From an uncultured Gammaproteobacteria bacterium (GTDB lineage: Bacteria > Pseudomonadota > Gammaproteobacteria > Magnimaribacterales > Magnimaribacteraceae): 49,748 nt of DNA. The stretch spans positions 1-49,748 of the forward strand of contig CAJWDT010000008.1 of NCBI GenBank assembly GCA_913031395.1, given 5' to 3'. This document shows, piece by piece, positions 7,545 to 15,536 of the stretch; positions within the stretch are counted from its first letter, which is position 1, and every line of letters begins with the position of its first letter. The notes beneath the pieces are model-generated. The model made no database searches. It had not been told where the DNA came from and saw only the letters and a list, made by a program, of their open reading frames with translations. The translations under genes were made by a program, and so were the position numbers.

Positions 7545-8756
7545 ATGACTTACGCACCAAACAATAGAAGCTTCTATGACGCAGATAGCCACGTTATGGA
7601 GTTACCAAACTTTATCATTGACTACGCCGATAAAGAATTTAAAAACCTAATACCACCAGTTAACTATAAAGCGAGTTTAGTGACTGATGAAGAAGTTGAT
7701 GCAATAGTTCAAAATGGAGGTCAGCACAGTAAAGAGCATGTAGATGCTCAAATTGCTCTCGGCGATAGACTGATTGTTGAGTCTAAAGAAATCCAAGCTT
7801 TAGGTGCTTTCAATAGAGATGATCGCAGTACAGCAATGGATATGCTTGGATTTAAGAAGCAATTAGTTTTTGCTACTCATAGTGTTGTTACTCCCTTCAG
7901 AGATTTGAGAGGTAAGGCAAAATACGTTGATAAGCAAGGTATACAAATTACACCTGAACTAAGATATGGCGCAACAAGAGCTCATAATAGAGCTATGTCT
8001 GATTTTTGCTCTACAGATAAAAGATTGATGGGTGTCGGGGTAATTCCGCTTCATGAACCTGAATTAGCTATGATTGAATTAGATTTTGCTATCAAAGCAG
8101 GCCTAGAGGCTATATGGATTCCTCATTACGCGTGTGGTGATAGGTCGCCAGGACACCTTGCTCTCGATCCCTTTTGGGAAAAACTTTCTGAAGAAGGTAT
8201 TCCATTTCTGATGCATGTAGGAGGATCACCTTTGCAACTTGATAAGAGTTGGTCTGATAATGGAAAGCCGCCTAGCAAAGATTGGATGGGAGGAGGAGAG
8301 AATGTGCGTGCTAAGGACATGGTCGTCATGCATCAAGGTCCCGAGGTTTTCGTTTCTATGATGGTTCTGGATGGAGTATTCGAGAGGCATCCTAAACTGA
8401 AAGGAGCTAGCGTTGAATTGGGCGCAGGCTGGGTACCTGAAATGCTCAAAAGATTAGATTATGTAGTAAGGACTTGGAGTCGAGTTGATAAGAACTTAAG
8501 CGAGATTAAAAGAAAGCCTTCCGAACAACTAATTGAGCAAATGGCTTTTACCCCGTTTCATCATGAAGATGTAGGAATGCTAATGGATTTATCTGATCCC
8601 GAGCTGTACCTTTTTTCAAGTGATTATCCACATGTAGAAGGTACAACTGATCCCATTGGTAAATTTGAGAGATTTTTAACAGATCGCAATGAGTCTACTA
8701 AGAATTTATTTTACTCTGAAAACTTTTTAAGATTATTTCCTAACGCAAGAGTGTAA
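7545..8756 (+). CDS. Amidohydrolase 2 family metal-dependent hydrolase/decarboxylase
   Basis: This 403-residue TIM-barrel protein belongs to the amidohydrolase-2 (ACMSD/gamma-resorcylate decarboxylase/LigW-like) family. Visible metal-site elements are D-A-D-S-H at 12-16 after the first strand, IWIPHYACGDRSP in the middle, FLMHVGG.P after it, and SSDYPHVEGTTDP near 361-373 with the late catalytic Asp. Relatives decarboxylate or hydrolyse aromatic and ring-cleavage acids. It is the first gene of a tight five-gene run, 4 bp before the TPR lipoprotein. A GGGGG-rich ribosome-binding site precedes the ATG. The substrate is unknown. Confidence 0.82.
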   Translation: MTYAPNNRSFYDADSHVMELPNFIIDYADKEFKNLIPPVNYKASLVTDEEVDAIVQNGGQHSKEHVDAQIALGDRLIVESKEIQALGAFNRDDRSTAMDMLGFKKQLVFATHSVVTPFRDLRGKAKYVDKQGIQITPELRYGATRAHNRAMSDFCSTDKRLMGVGVIPLHEPELAMIELDFAIKAGLEAIWIPHYACGDRSPGHLALDPFWEKLSEEGIPFLMHVGGSPLQLDKSWSDNGKPPSKDWMGGGENVRAKDMVVMHQGPEVFVSMMVLDGVFERHPKLKGASVELGAGWVPEMLKRLDYVVRTWSRVDKNLSEIKRKPSEQLIEQMAFTPFHHEDVGMLMDLSDPELYLFSSDYPHVEGTTDPIGKFERFLTDRNESTKNLFYSENFLRLFPNARV

Positions 8757-8760
8757 AGCT

Positions 8761-10437
8761 ATGATTACTTCTTATAATGCTTTTAGGGTATTTATAATTT
8801 CTTTTATTTTAATCAGCTGCTCTAATGAAAATCCAGTCATAAAAGGAGAGCCAAAAGCCATTTTAATTGATGGAAGTGGCACTTACAGCAGGAAAATATC
8901 TACTAATATACCCTTGTCTCAAACTTTCTTTGACCAAGGACTCCGTTTTGCTTGGGGCTTCTACTTTCCCGAATCTATTGCTTCCTACCAAGAATCTTCT
9001 AGATTAGATCCAAATCATCCTATGCCTTATTGGGGAATGGCCCATGCCATGGGTCCAAACCCTAATTCTAGATACGCAAGAATGCCAGATGATCCTCAAG
9101 GCGAGGGATTGAAGGCTATTAAAAAAGCTTTAAAAAGAATTCAAAAAGCAGATCCTCTAGAAAGAAGAATTATCGAGGCCATGTATATTTTTTATGACAA
9201 AGAATCTATCTCTGATCCAAAAAAAAGAGACCAAGCTTATTTAGCTGAAATGAGAGCACTAAATAATGAATTTCCTGATGATCCGGATATAGCTGCTCTC
9301 TATGCCGGAAGCTATATGTCTATAAGGCGATGGGACTATTGGGATAGTGACGGTAGACCTAAAGGAGAAACAATAGAGGTAGCTGAGGCTTTAGAGCGCA
9401 TAATTAATAATGGCCAAGCTCATCCAGGAGTTTACCATCTGCACATTCACTTGATAGAGGCTTCTATGGAGCCTGAAAGAGCTTTAGTTTCTGCAAATGC
9501 ATTAGAGGAAACGGTACCTATTGTGGGGCATGTTGTTCATATGCCAGCTCATATATACGTAAGGCTAGGTAATTACCAAAAAGCTATTGAGAATAATATA
9601 AGATCACAGAAAGTCGATCGCGAATTAGCTAAATTATGGGGTGATATGCCTCTACCAAATATTGGAACTTATCCTTTATCTCATAAAATACACGCAGGCC
9701 ATGCACTTGATTTTGTAAGGTATGCAGCAACTGTGCAAGGTAATTTTGAAATTGCAAACAAGGCCGCTTGGACTATGGCTAATAGAATTAAAGGAGATGC
9801 TGTTATGGTTATGGGGGGACAGAAAAGAGTATCTGCGCCTTGGCTGGTATTAAAGATATTCGGAAAGTGGGATGAAATTCTCTCTCTAGAACCTGAACAC
9901 CAAGGAACTCCTTACCTTGATGGTATTTGGTCATATGTTCTTGGAAGCGCACATCTTGCTAAAGGAAACTTTGATTTAGCTAAAATTGAACTCGATAAAC
10001 TTAATAATTTAGCTAATTCTCCTAATGCCGATCAGTACAGAGTTGGAGCAACTCCAGCTTCATCAGTATTAAAAGTTGCAGCTTATGGTCTTCAGGGAGA
10101 ATTTTTTTCAGCTTATGGAGAGCATCTTAAGGCGGTTAATTCTTTTCAAAAGGGTGTCAATCTTGAAGATAAGAATAATTACACAGAACCACCAGATTGG
10201 GCACAACCTATGCGCCATTATCTTGGTGCAGCATTATTAAAATCAGGTAAATTTCAAGAAGCTGAACAAACTTATAGAAGAGACCTTAAATGGAATCAAA
10301 ACAATGGTTGGTCTCTATACGGTTTACACCAATCCCTTGAACTTCAAGGCAAAGAAAAAGAATCAGAGGAAATTTATAAACAATGGAACATAGCTTGGAA
10401 AGCTTCAGATATCAAAATCAAAGCTTCTCATCTTTAG
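8761..10437 (+). CDS. TPR-repeat lipoprotein
   Basis: A 558-residue protein. Its N-terminus has a hydrophobic signal ending in a lipobox (LISC, Cys near 20), so it is probably an acylated lipoprotein. The mature part is rich in helix pairs of the tetratricopeptide type: FDQGLRFAWGFYFPES..SYQES near 60-82, then YQKAIENNIRSQ and FQEAEQTYRRDLKWNQNNGWSLYGL near the end. Two His-rich stretches (HLHIHLIEAS, and VGHVVHMPAHIYVRLG) are conserved-looking and might bind metal. TPR proteins usually act as scaffolds. It lies between the amidohydrolase and a GST gene. Function unknown. Confidence 0.78.
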   Translation: MITSYNAFRVFIISFILISCSNENPVIKGEPKAILIDGSGTYSRKISTNIPLSQTFFDQGLRFAWGFYFPESIASYQESSRLDPNHPMPYWGMAHAMGPNPNSRYARMPDDPQGEGLKAIKKALKRIQKADPLERRIIEAMYIFYDKESISDPKKRDQAYLAEMRALNNEFPDDPDIAALYAGSYMSIRRWDYWDSDGRPKGETIEVAEALERIINNGQAHPGVYHLHIHLIEASMEPERALVSANALEETVPIVGHVVHMPAHIYVRLGNYQKAIENNIRSQKVDRELAKLWGDMPLPNIGTYPLSHKIHAGHALDFVRYAATVQGNFEIANKAAWTMANRIKGDAVMVMGGQKRVSAPWLVLKIFGKWDEILSLEPEHQGTPYLDGIWSYVLGSAHLAKGNFDLAKIELDKLNNLANSPNADQYRVGATPASSVLKVAAYGLQGEFFSAYGEHLKAVNSFQKGVNLEDKNNYTEPPDWAQPMRHYLGAALLKSGKFQEAEQTYRRDLKWNQNNGWSLYGLHQSLELQGKEKESEEIYKQWNIAWKASDIKIKASHL

Positions 10438-10455
10438 CATATTAGGACGATCAAA

Positions 10456-11205
10456 ATGAATAATAAAATAATTTATGGCGTGCCTTTCTCGCAGCCTGTT
10501 AGAGCAGTCTTATGGTTAATGCTCATTAAGAAAGTACCTTTTGAGTTGAAGTTAATTAATCCTGGTTCTACTTCAGAAGGTGGAAGTCGTAATCCTGATT
10601 ATCTTAAGAAATTTCCTACTGGCACTATTCCAAGTTTTGAGGATACAGAAATAGGATTACTTATCTCAGAATCACATGCCATTATGTGTTACCTATGTAA
10701 TAAGTATGGTTGGAATGATTTATATCCAAGTAATGCTGAGTCTAGAGCGAAGGTAGACTCTTATCTTCATCTCCATCATAGAAATGTAAGAGAGGCTTCT
10801 ATTGGGTTAGTTGCTCCAAAAGTTAGAAAAGATCTCAATTTCTCAGAAGATTTTCTAGCAACTTCAAATGCAATTATAAAAAAAGCATTTCAAGCAATAG
10901 AGGATGGTTGGCTTTCAAATTCACGATTTTTGGCTGGAGATGATTTCACAATTGCCGATATATCAGCTTATGTCGAAATAGGTCAGTTACAAAATATTTT
11001 TACTAATGTTTATAATTTTGAAGATTATCCAAATATACAGAGATGGCTTGATGATATGAAGAAAGTAGATTCTCATGATGATATCCATGCTGCTCTTTAC
11101 GAGCTAGGCGATATAAGTGAAGAAGCCCCTCCAATGGAAAAAATAATAAATGCAAATAAAAAGGCTTTAATAGTTATCCAGGAAAGGCTAGCCAACATTA
11201 ATTAA
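10456..11205 (+). CDS. Glutathione S-transferase, theta-like
   Basis: A 249-residue GST. The N-terminal thioredoxin fold carries the FSQPVRAV segment (about 11-18, with a candidate catalytic Ser), then FPTGTIPSFED and the glutathione-contact SESHAIMCYL (about 75-84). The C-terminal helical domain has the N-capping motif DDFTIADISAYVEI. The longish C-terminal helix after residue 215 is usual for theta-like members, which often dehalogenate or conjugate small hydrophobics. It sits between the TPR lipoprotein and the SDR, in a run that suggests catabolism of a ring or ether compound. Confidence 0.85.
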   Translation: MNNKIIYGVPFSQPVRAVLWLMLIKKVPFELKLINPGSTSEGGSRNPDYLKKFPTGTIPSFEDTEIGLLISESHAIMCYLCNKYGWNDLYPSNAESRAKVDSYLHLHHRNVREASIGLVAPKVRKDLNFSEDFLATSNAIIKKAFQAIEDGWLSNSRFLAGDDFTIADISAYVEIGQLQNIFTNVYNFEDYPNIQRWLDDMKKVDSHDDIHAALYELGDISEEAPPMEKIINANKKALIVIQERLANIN

Positions 11206-11217
11206 AGGAGTTTAAAA

Positions 11218-12102
11218 ATGAATGAGTTTGAAGGAAAAACAGCTGTCATAACAGGTGCAGCAAGTGGAATTGGCAAGGCTTTAGCGGAAAGATTTGCAAA
11301 AGAGAAGATGCAAGTAGTTCTGGCTGATATCGAGGAAGAAGCTTTAGAGAAGACTGTTGAAAGTTTAAGACAGTATCAGCATCGAGCTATTGGAGTTAAG
11401 ACTGATGTACTTGTGGAAGAATCTATTAAAGAATTATTCGCAAAAGCAACTGAAGAATACGGAAATGTTCATATTCTATGCAATAACGCAGGAATAGGAG
11501 CTAATTCAGGTAATAAAGCGATCTGGGAAATTGAAAATTATGATTGGGATTGGGTTATGGGTGTGAATTATCAAGGCGTCCTTCAAGGTATACAAACCTT
11601 TCTTCCGCATATGATTGAACACGGCGAAGATGGGCATGTTGTTACAACGGTGTCCATGGCTGGATTGCTTCCAGGTGCAGGCACTTACGGTGTCAGTAAG
11701 CATGCTGTCATGGCATTAACAGAAGCTTTAAGTCGAGATCTGATTAATAGGAATACAAAAATCAATGCTTCAGTCTTATGCCCAGGTTTTGTAGACACTA
11801 ACATAGATAAATCAGAAAGAAATCGACCGAATCATTTGGGTGAGACCCCAGAAGTTGTACCTGAGATGGGAGCAGAAATTATGTCAGCCATGCTTCGTCA
11901 AGGTAAGAAGCCTGAAGAAATTGCAGATATAGTCCTTGATGGTATAAAAGAAAATATATTTTATATCTTATCTCATCCAGCATGGGACGATACTCTAAGA
12001 TCGCATTTTGACAATATCCTATCTAGAAAAGAGATAGAACGAAATTCTGAAGAAGAAATAGCAAAATTCTTTTCTCCTAGGGAGGATGGAGAAAAATATT
12101 AA
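11218..12102 (+). CDS. Short-chain dehydrogenase/reductase (classical SDR, 294 aa)
   Basis: All classical SDR landmarks are present: the cofactor motif TGAASGIG at 12-19, an acidic residue after strand 2 (LADIEEE, indicating NAD preference), NNAG at 89-92, Ser146, and the YGVSK catalytic Tyr157/Lys161. The protein is about 40 residues longer than typical. Its tail (PEEIADIVLDGI, ENIFYI, HPAWD) resembles the subgroup that includes LigD-type C-alpha alcohol dehydrogenases, which matters because a GST gene lies 12 bp upstream. That resemblance is from memory. An AAGGAG site precedes the ATG. The 3' end abuts or overlaps the flavoprotein gene. Confidence 0.87.
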   Translation: MNEFEGKTAVITGAASGIGKALAERFAKEKMQVVLADIEEEALEKTVESLRQYQHRAIGVKTDVLVEESIKELFAKATEEYGNVHILCNNAGIGANSGNKAIWEIENYDWDWVMGVNYQGVLQGIQTFLPHMIEHGEDGHVVTTVSMAGLLPGAGTYGVSKHAVMALTEALSRDLINRNTKINASVLCPGFVDTNIDKSERNRPNHLGETPEVVPEMGAEIMSAMLRQGKKPEEIADIVLDGIKENIFYILSHPAWDDTLRSHFDNILSRKEIERNSEEEIAKFFSPREDGEKY

Positions 12103-12106
12103 AACT

Positions 12107-13420
12107 ATGACACTAATAACAGATAAACTCGATCTTCCTTGTGGCGTAGAAATAAAAAATCGTATTTGCAAAGGTGCAATGACCGAAGGACTTGCGGATG
12201 CGCAAAATAGAGCAACCTCTCAACATGTAAATTTATATGATAGATGGTCTTCTGGTGGTGCAGGAATATTACTAACTGGAAATGTGCAAGTTGACCACCG
12301 TTTTCTTGAACGACCCGGAAATGTCGTGATAGAGGGACAACAAACAAACGAACAATTATCAAGATTAATTTCTTATGCTGAAGCTGGTACTAAAAATGAC
12401 ACTCACTTATGGATGCAAATATCTCATGCTGGAAGGCAAACTCCTGCATCAGTTGCCGAGACTCCTGTGGCGCCTTCTGAGGTTCAACTTCAAATGCCAG
12501 GAGCTCAATTTGGGAAGCCACGAGCTTTATCGCATGAAGAGATTCTGGATATCATCCAGAAATTTGCTCACTGCGCCAATATAGCTCAAGACACGGGATT
12601 TACTGGTGTGCAAATTCATGGAGCCCATGGATATTTAATTTCTGAATTCCTTTCTCCTGATATAAATTTGCGAGAAGATGAATGGGGTGGAACTCTAGAG
12701 AAGAGAGCAAAATTCTTAATTGAAACCGTTAGATCTGTAAGAAAAGCGGTAGGAGAAAATTTCCCAGTATCAGTTAAATTAAACTCCGCAGATTTTCAGA
12801 AAGGTGGATTCTCGCATGAAGATGCTATTCAGGTTGCTACTTGGTTAAATGAAGAAGGGTTAGATCTTCTTGAGATCTCTGGCGGCACCTATGAACAACC
12901 TCATTTAGTTGGAATTGATATGGGCTTAAATCCCGAAAGAGCTGAAAAAAGACGTGAAAGCACCATAGCTAGAGAAGCTTATTTTTTAGATTATGCTAGA
13001 GATATTAGAACTGTTTTTAATGGTCCATTAATGGTAACAGGAGGGTTTAGAAGTACTAAAGGAATGAATAATGCTTTAAATGAGAATGCCTGTGATGTTA
13101 TAGGAATAGCTAGACCGTTTTGTATTGATCCTGATATAGCTAATAAACTTTTAAGTAATAATGTATCTGAAACTCCAACCCTGGAGAAAACTATGCAACT
13201 TGGGCCAGGTTGGCTGGGATTAAACTCTCCTTTCTCAGTCATAAAAGGCATCAATGGATGGGGTCAGCAGGCGTTTTGGTGTTTAAACTTAATTAGAATG
13301 GGAGAAGATTTAGATCCAGATCTTAATCTAGGTATTTTTAAAGCATTTCGTGATTATCAAAAAAATGAAAAGAATGCTGCCAAGCAATACAAAGCTCATT
13401 TACAAAGCATCGAATTATAA
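12107..13420 (+). CDS. NADH:flavin oxidoreductase, old yellow enzyme family
   Basis: A TIM-barrel flavoprotein of about 437 residues. Visible elements are IKNRICKGAMTEGLAD at the N-terminus, LWMQISHAGRQ (FMN contact), IHGAHGYLISEFLSP with the substrate-binding His residues, NLREDEWGG, and VTGGFRS plus DVIGIARPF near the C-terminus for phosphate binding. It lacks the C-terminal NADPH domain of the long 2,4-dienoyl-CoA reductase type. Such enzymes reduce activated C=C bonds. I prefer the ATG at 12107, 4 bp after the SDR stop. An ATG at 12086 would add seven residues but has a Shine-Dalgarno sequence with no spacer. Last gene of the 7545-13420 run. Confidence 0.85.
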   Translation: MTLITDKLDLPCGVEIKNRICKGAMTEGLADAQNRATSQHVNLYDRWSSGGAGILLTGNVQVDHRFLERPGNVVIEGQQTNEQLSRLISYAEAGTKNDTHLWMQISHAGRQTPASVAETPVAPSEVQLQMPGAQFGKPRALSHEEILDIIQKFAHCANIAQDTGFTGVQIHGAHGYLISEFLSPDINLREDEWGGTLEKRAKFLIETVRSVRKAVGENFPVSVKLNSADFQKGGFSHEDAIQVATWLNEEGLDLLEISGGTYEQPHLVGIDMGLNPERAEKRRESTIAREAYFLDYARDIRTVFNGPLMVTGGFRSTKGMNNALNENACDVIGIARPFCIDPDIANKLLSNNVSETPTLEKTMQLGPGWLGLNSPFSVIKGINGWGQQAFWCLNLIRMGEDLDPDLNLGIFKAFRDYQKNEKNAAKQYKAHLQSIEL

Positions 13421-13509
13421 ATAATTAGAGCTAATTCTATCCTTCTTATATTAATGATCTTATTGTTCAAAATGTTGTAAGATATTTAGATATAACTTAA
13501 ATTTTAAAT

Positions 13510-14304
13510 ATGAATATTGAAGCAGATTTTAACTACAGAAAACCGTTAAAAGAAAATGAGGCTAAACCTGCCTTTGGCTTGGCCGAGGAAGATCCTAATT
13601 TACCAAATCATAAATCATTTAAAAAGATTGTTCATAATGCCAGAGAAGCAGACTTTGACATCACGATGGGTGGATTTGAGTTAATAAATCATGTTTCTTC
13701 TGTAAAAGATTTTTATAACGAAGAAGATGTAGTTGGTACTTATTACGAAGAAATGGCCAGTCATGTTAAGGAAAAAGTAGGGGCAAACACCGTTCAGATT
13801 TTTTCTCACATTACTAGAAATGAAGCTCAGGCTGAGTCTGGTGAAAGAAAAGGTGGACACAGACTAGTCCATAACGACTTTACAACAAGTTTTGGGGCTA
13901 CACTGGATCCATTTTTAAAAGAAACAGGAATCAATCCAAAAAGAATTGTTGTTTATAATCTTTGGAGAAGATTTGATAAGGATGGAGTCGATACACCTTT
14001 TGCAGTATGTGATAAAAGATCAGTTTCTGAAAAAGAATTAATACCTACTGATTTATTTAATTATTTACCTGATCAGCCAGAAGCTTTAACAGTAGAGATT
14101 TGTCAGTCATCTCATAGTGATTCTCATAAATGGTACTTTTATCCAGAGATGAACAGAGATGAAGTTCTTATGTTCAAAACATATGATTCTGATGAACAAC
14201 CTTTTATTCCTACTTTACACAGCGCGTTTGATCATCCTGAGACTCCCGAAGGAGTTTCAGCTAGAGAAAGTATAGAAGTCAGAGCCGTTTGTTTCTTTGA
14301 TTAA
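13510..14304 (+). CDS. CmcJ/NvfI-family oxidoreductase
   Basis: This 264-residue protein fits the CmcJ/NvfI-like family, named from a cephamycin methoxylation protein and a fungal Fe(II)/2-oxoglutarate endoperoxidase. Candidate iron ligands are H121 and D123 in RLVHNDF, with H206 (HKWYFYPEM) or H237 (TLHSAFD) as the third. YNLWRRF near 149-155, AVCDKRSV near 165-172, the segment MFKTYDS, and the closing ARESIEVRAV are family hallmarks. A reaction cannot be assigned. It lies 6 bp before an aminotransferase gene, suggesting one pathway. It has no obvious Shine-Dalgarno sequence. Confidence 0.75.
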   Translation: MNIEADFNYRKPLKENEAKPAFGLAEEDPNLPNHKSFKKIVHNAREADFDITMGGFELINHVSSVKDFYNEEDVVGTYYEEMASHVKEKVGANTVQIFSHITRNEAQAESGERKGGHRLVHNDFTTSFGATLDPFLKETGINPKRIVVYNLWRRFDKDGVDTPFAVCDKRSVSEKELIPTDLFNYLPDQPEALTVEICQSSHSDSHKWYFYPEMNRDEVLMFKTYDSDEQPFIPTLHSAFDHPETPEGVSARESIEVRAVCFFD

Positions 14305-14310
14305 TCTTGA

Positions 14311-15531
14311 ATGAAAAATTCTACCTACGAAGTAAAAAAATCTGACGAGTATCTAACTAAAGCTAAAGAAGTCATTCCAGGCGGTATATTTGGACACTAT
14401 AAATACGCTATACGTGATACCGGTCCTAAGTTTTTTTCTAGATCAGAAGGAGCCTATTTCTGGGATTTAGATGATAACCGTTATGTAGATTTGATGTGTG
14501 GTTATGGCCCGTCAATATTAGGATACAACCATCCAGAAGTAGAAGAAGCTTTTAAATTATCTTCTGATAAAGGTAATACAGTCAGTCTTGCTTCACCTGT
14601 AATGGTTGATTTAGCTACAGAGCTTGTTGATATGGTTGATATTGCTGATTGGGCCTTGTTTGGTAAAAATGGCGGTGATGCCACTAGTCTAGCTGTCATG
14701 ATAGCTCGCGAACATACCGGAAAGAAAAAGATAATCAAAATTGATGATGGTTACCATGGAGTCGCACCTTGGATGCAAGACAAAAGCAGACCTGGAATTA
14801 TCTCTTCAGACAACGAACATGTATTGAAGATAAAATGGAATGATTCAGAAGCCCTTGAAGAATTACTAGACAAACATGGCAATGATATTGCCTGCTTTAT
14901 TTCTTCACCATATGATCATCCTGTCTCAAGAGACAATTCTTTACCTGATGATGGTTATTGGGAAAAGGTTACATCTTTATGTAAGAAGCATGAAGTTTTA
15001 ACCATAGTAGACGATGTGAGAGCAGGGTTTAGAATAAATCTACACGGCTCAAATGTAGCTTTCGGTTTTTCTCCTGACATGATTTGTTTTGGTAAAGCAA
15101 TTGCTAATGGTCACCCTTTAGCATCTTTAGTAGGATCTAACGATATAAAAAAAGCTGCAGAAAAAGTGTATTTTACTGGCACTCAATTTTTTAGTGCCCC
15201 GCCCATGGCAGCATCTTTAGCAACTCTCAAAGAATTGCGTAAGGCAGATGCACCAAATAAACTCATTGAATATGGTAAAAAACTTAACGACAGATTAGTC
15301 AAAGTAGCAAAAGAGGAAGGATTTAACTTAATAGCATCTGGTATGCCTTCTATGCCTTATTACCGACTTGAGGGTGTTGATTTTGAAACTCATTTTAAGT
15401 GGATTGATGAGTGTGTAAGAAGAGGGGTTTATATGCTGGGCTATCATAATCATTTCATCTCTCTTGCCCATACCGACGAAGATATAGATTTTGTAGAAAC
15501 CACAGCAAAACAAGCATTTAAAAGCCTTTAA
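14311..15531 (+). CDS. Class III aminotransferase, glutamate-1-semialdehyde-aminomutase-like
   Basis: A 406-residue PLP fold-type I enzyme. The opening VIPGGI resembles GSA aminomutases. YWD/FWDLDDNRYVDLMCGYGP follows near 50-67, DDGYHG near 145-150, the PLP-pyridine Asp in TIVDDVRAGFR (about 231-241), and the Schiff-base Lys262 in CFGKAIANGHP. The usual 'NSGTEA' loop reads KNGGDAT here. It is unlikely to be HemL because it sits between a CmcJ-like gene and a PhoD-like gene with 5-6 bp gaps. It probably transaminates or aminomutates an unknown metabolite. Confidence 0.82.
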   Translation: MKNSTYEVKKSDEYLTKAKEVIPGGIFGHYKYAIRDTGPKFFSRSEGAYFWDLDDNRYVDLMCGYGPSILGYNHPEVEEAFKLSSDKGNTVSLASPVMVDLATELVDMVDIADWALFGKNGGDATSLAVMIAREHTGKKKIIKIDDGYHGVAPWMQDKSRPGIISSDNEHVLKIKWNDSEALEELLDKHGNDIACFISSPYDHPVSRDNSLPDDGYWEKVTSLCKKHEVLTIVDDVRAGFRINLHGSNVAFGFSPDMICFGKAIANGHPLASLVGSNDIKKAAEKVYFTGTQFFSAPPMAASLATLKELRKADAPNKLIEYGKKLNDRLVKVAKEEGFNLIASGMPSMPYYRLEGVDFETHFKWIDECVRRGVYMLGYHNHFISLAHTDEDIDFVETTAKQAFKSL

Positions 15532-15536
15532 AGGCT

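Noticed and set aside
13423-13436. Palindrome AATTAG-AG-CTAATT as a terminator after the flavoprotein gene
   Set aside because: The two-base spacer cannot form an RNA loop and no T tract follows; it could at most be a protein-binding site, with no support.
14311-15531. hemL (glutamate-1-semialdehyde aminomutase) for haem synthesis
   Set aside because: The operon context and the altered KNGGDAT loop in place of NSGTEA argue for a different substrate; only the superfamily call is kept.
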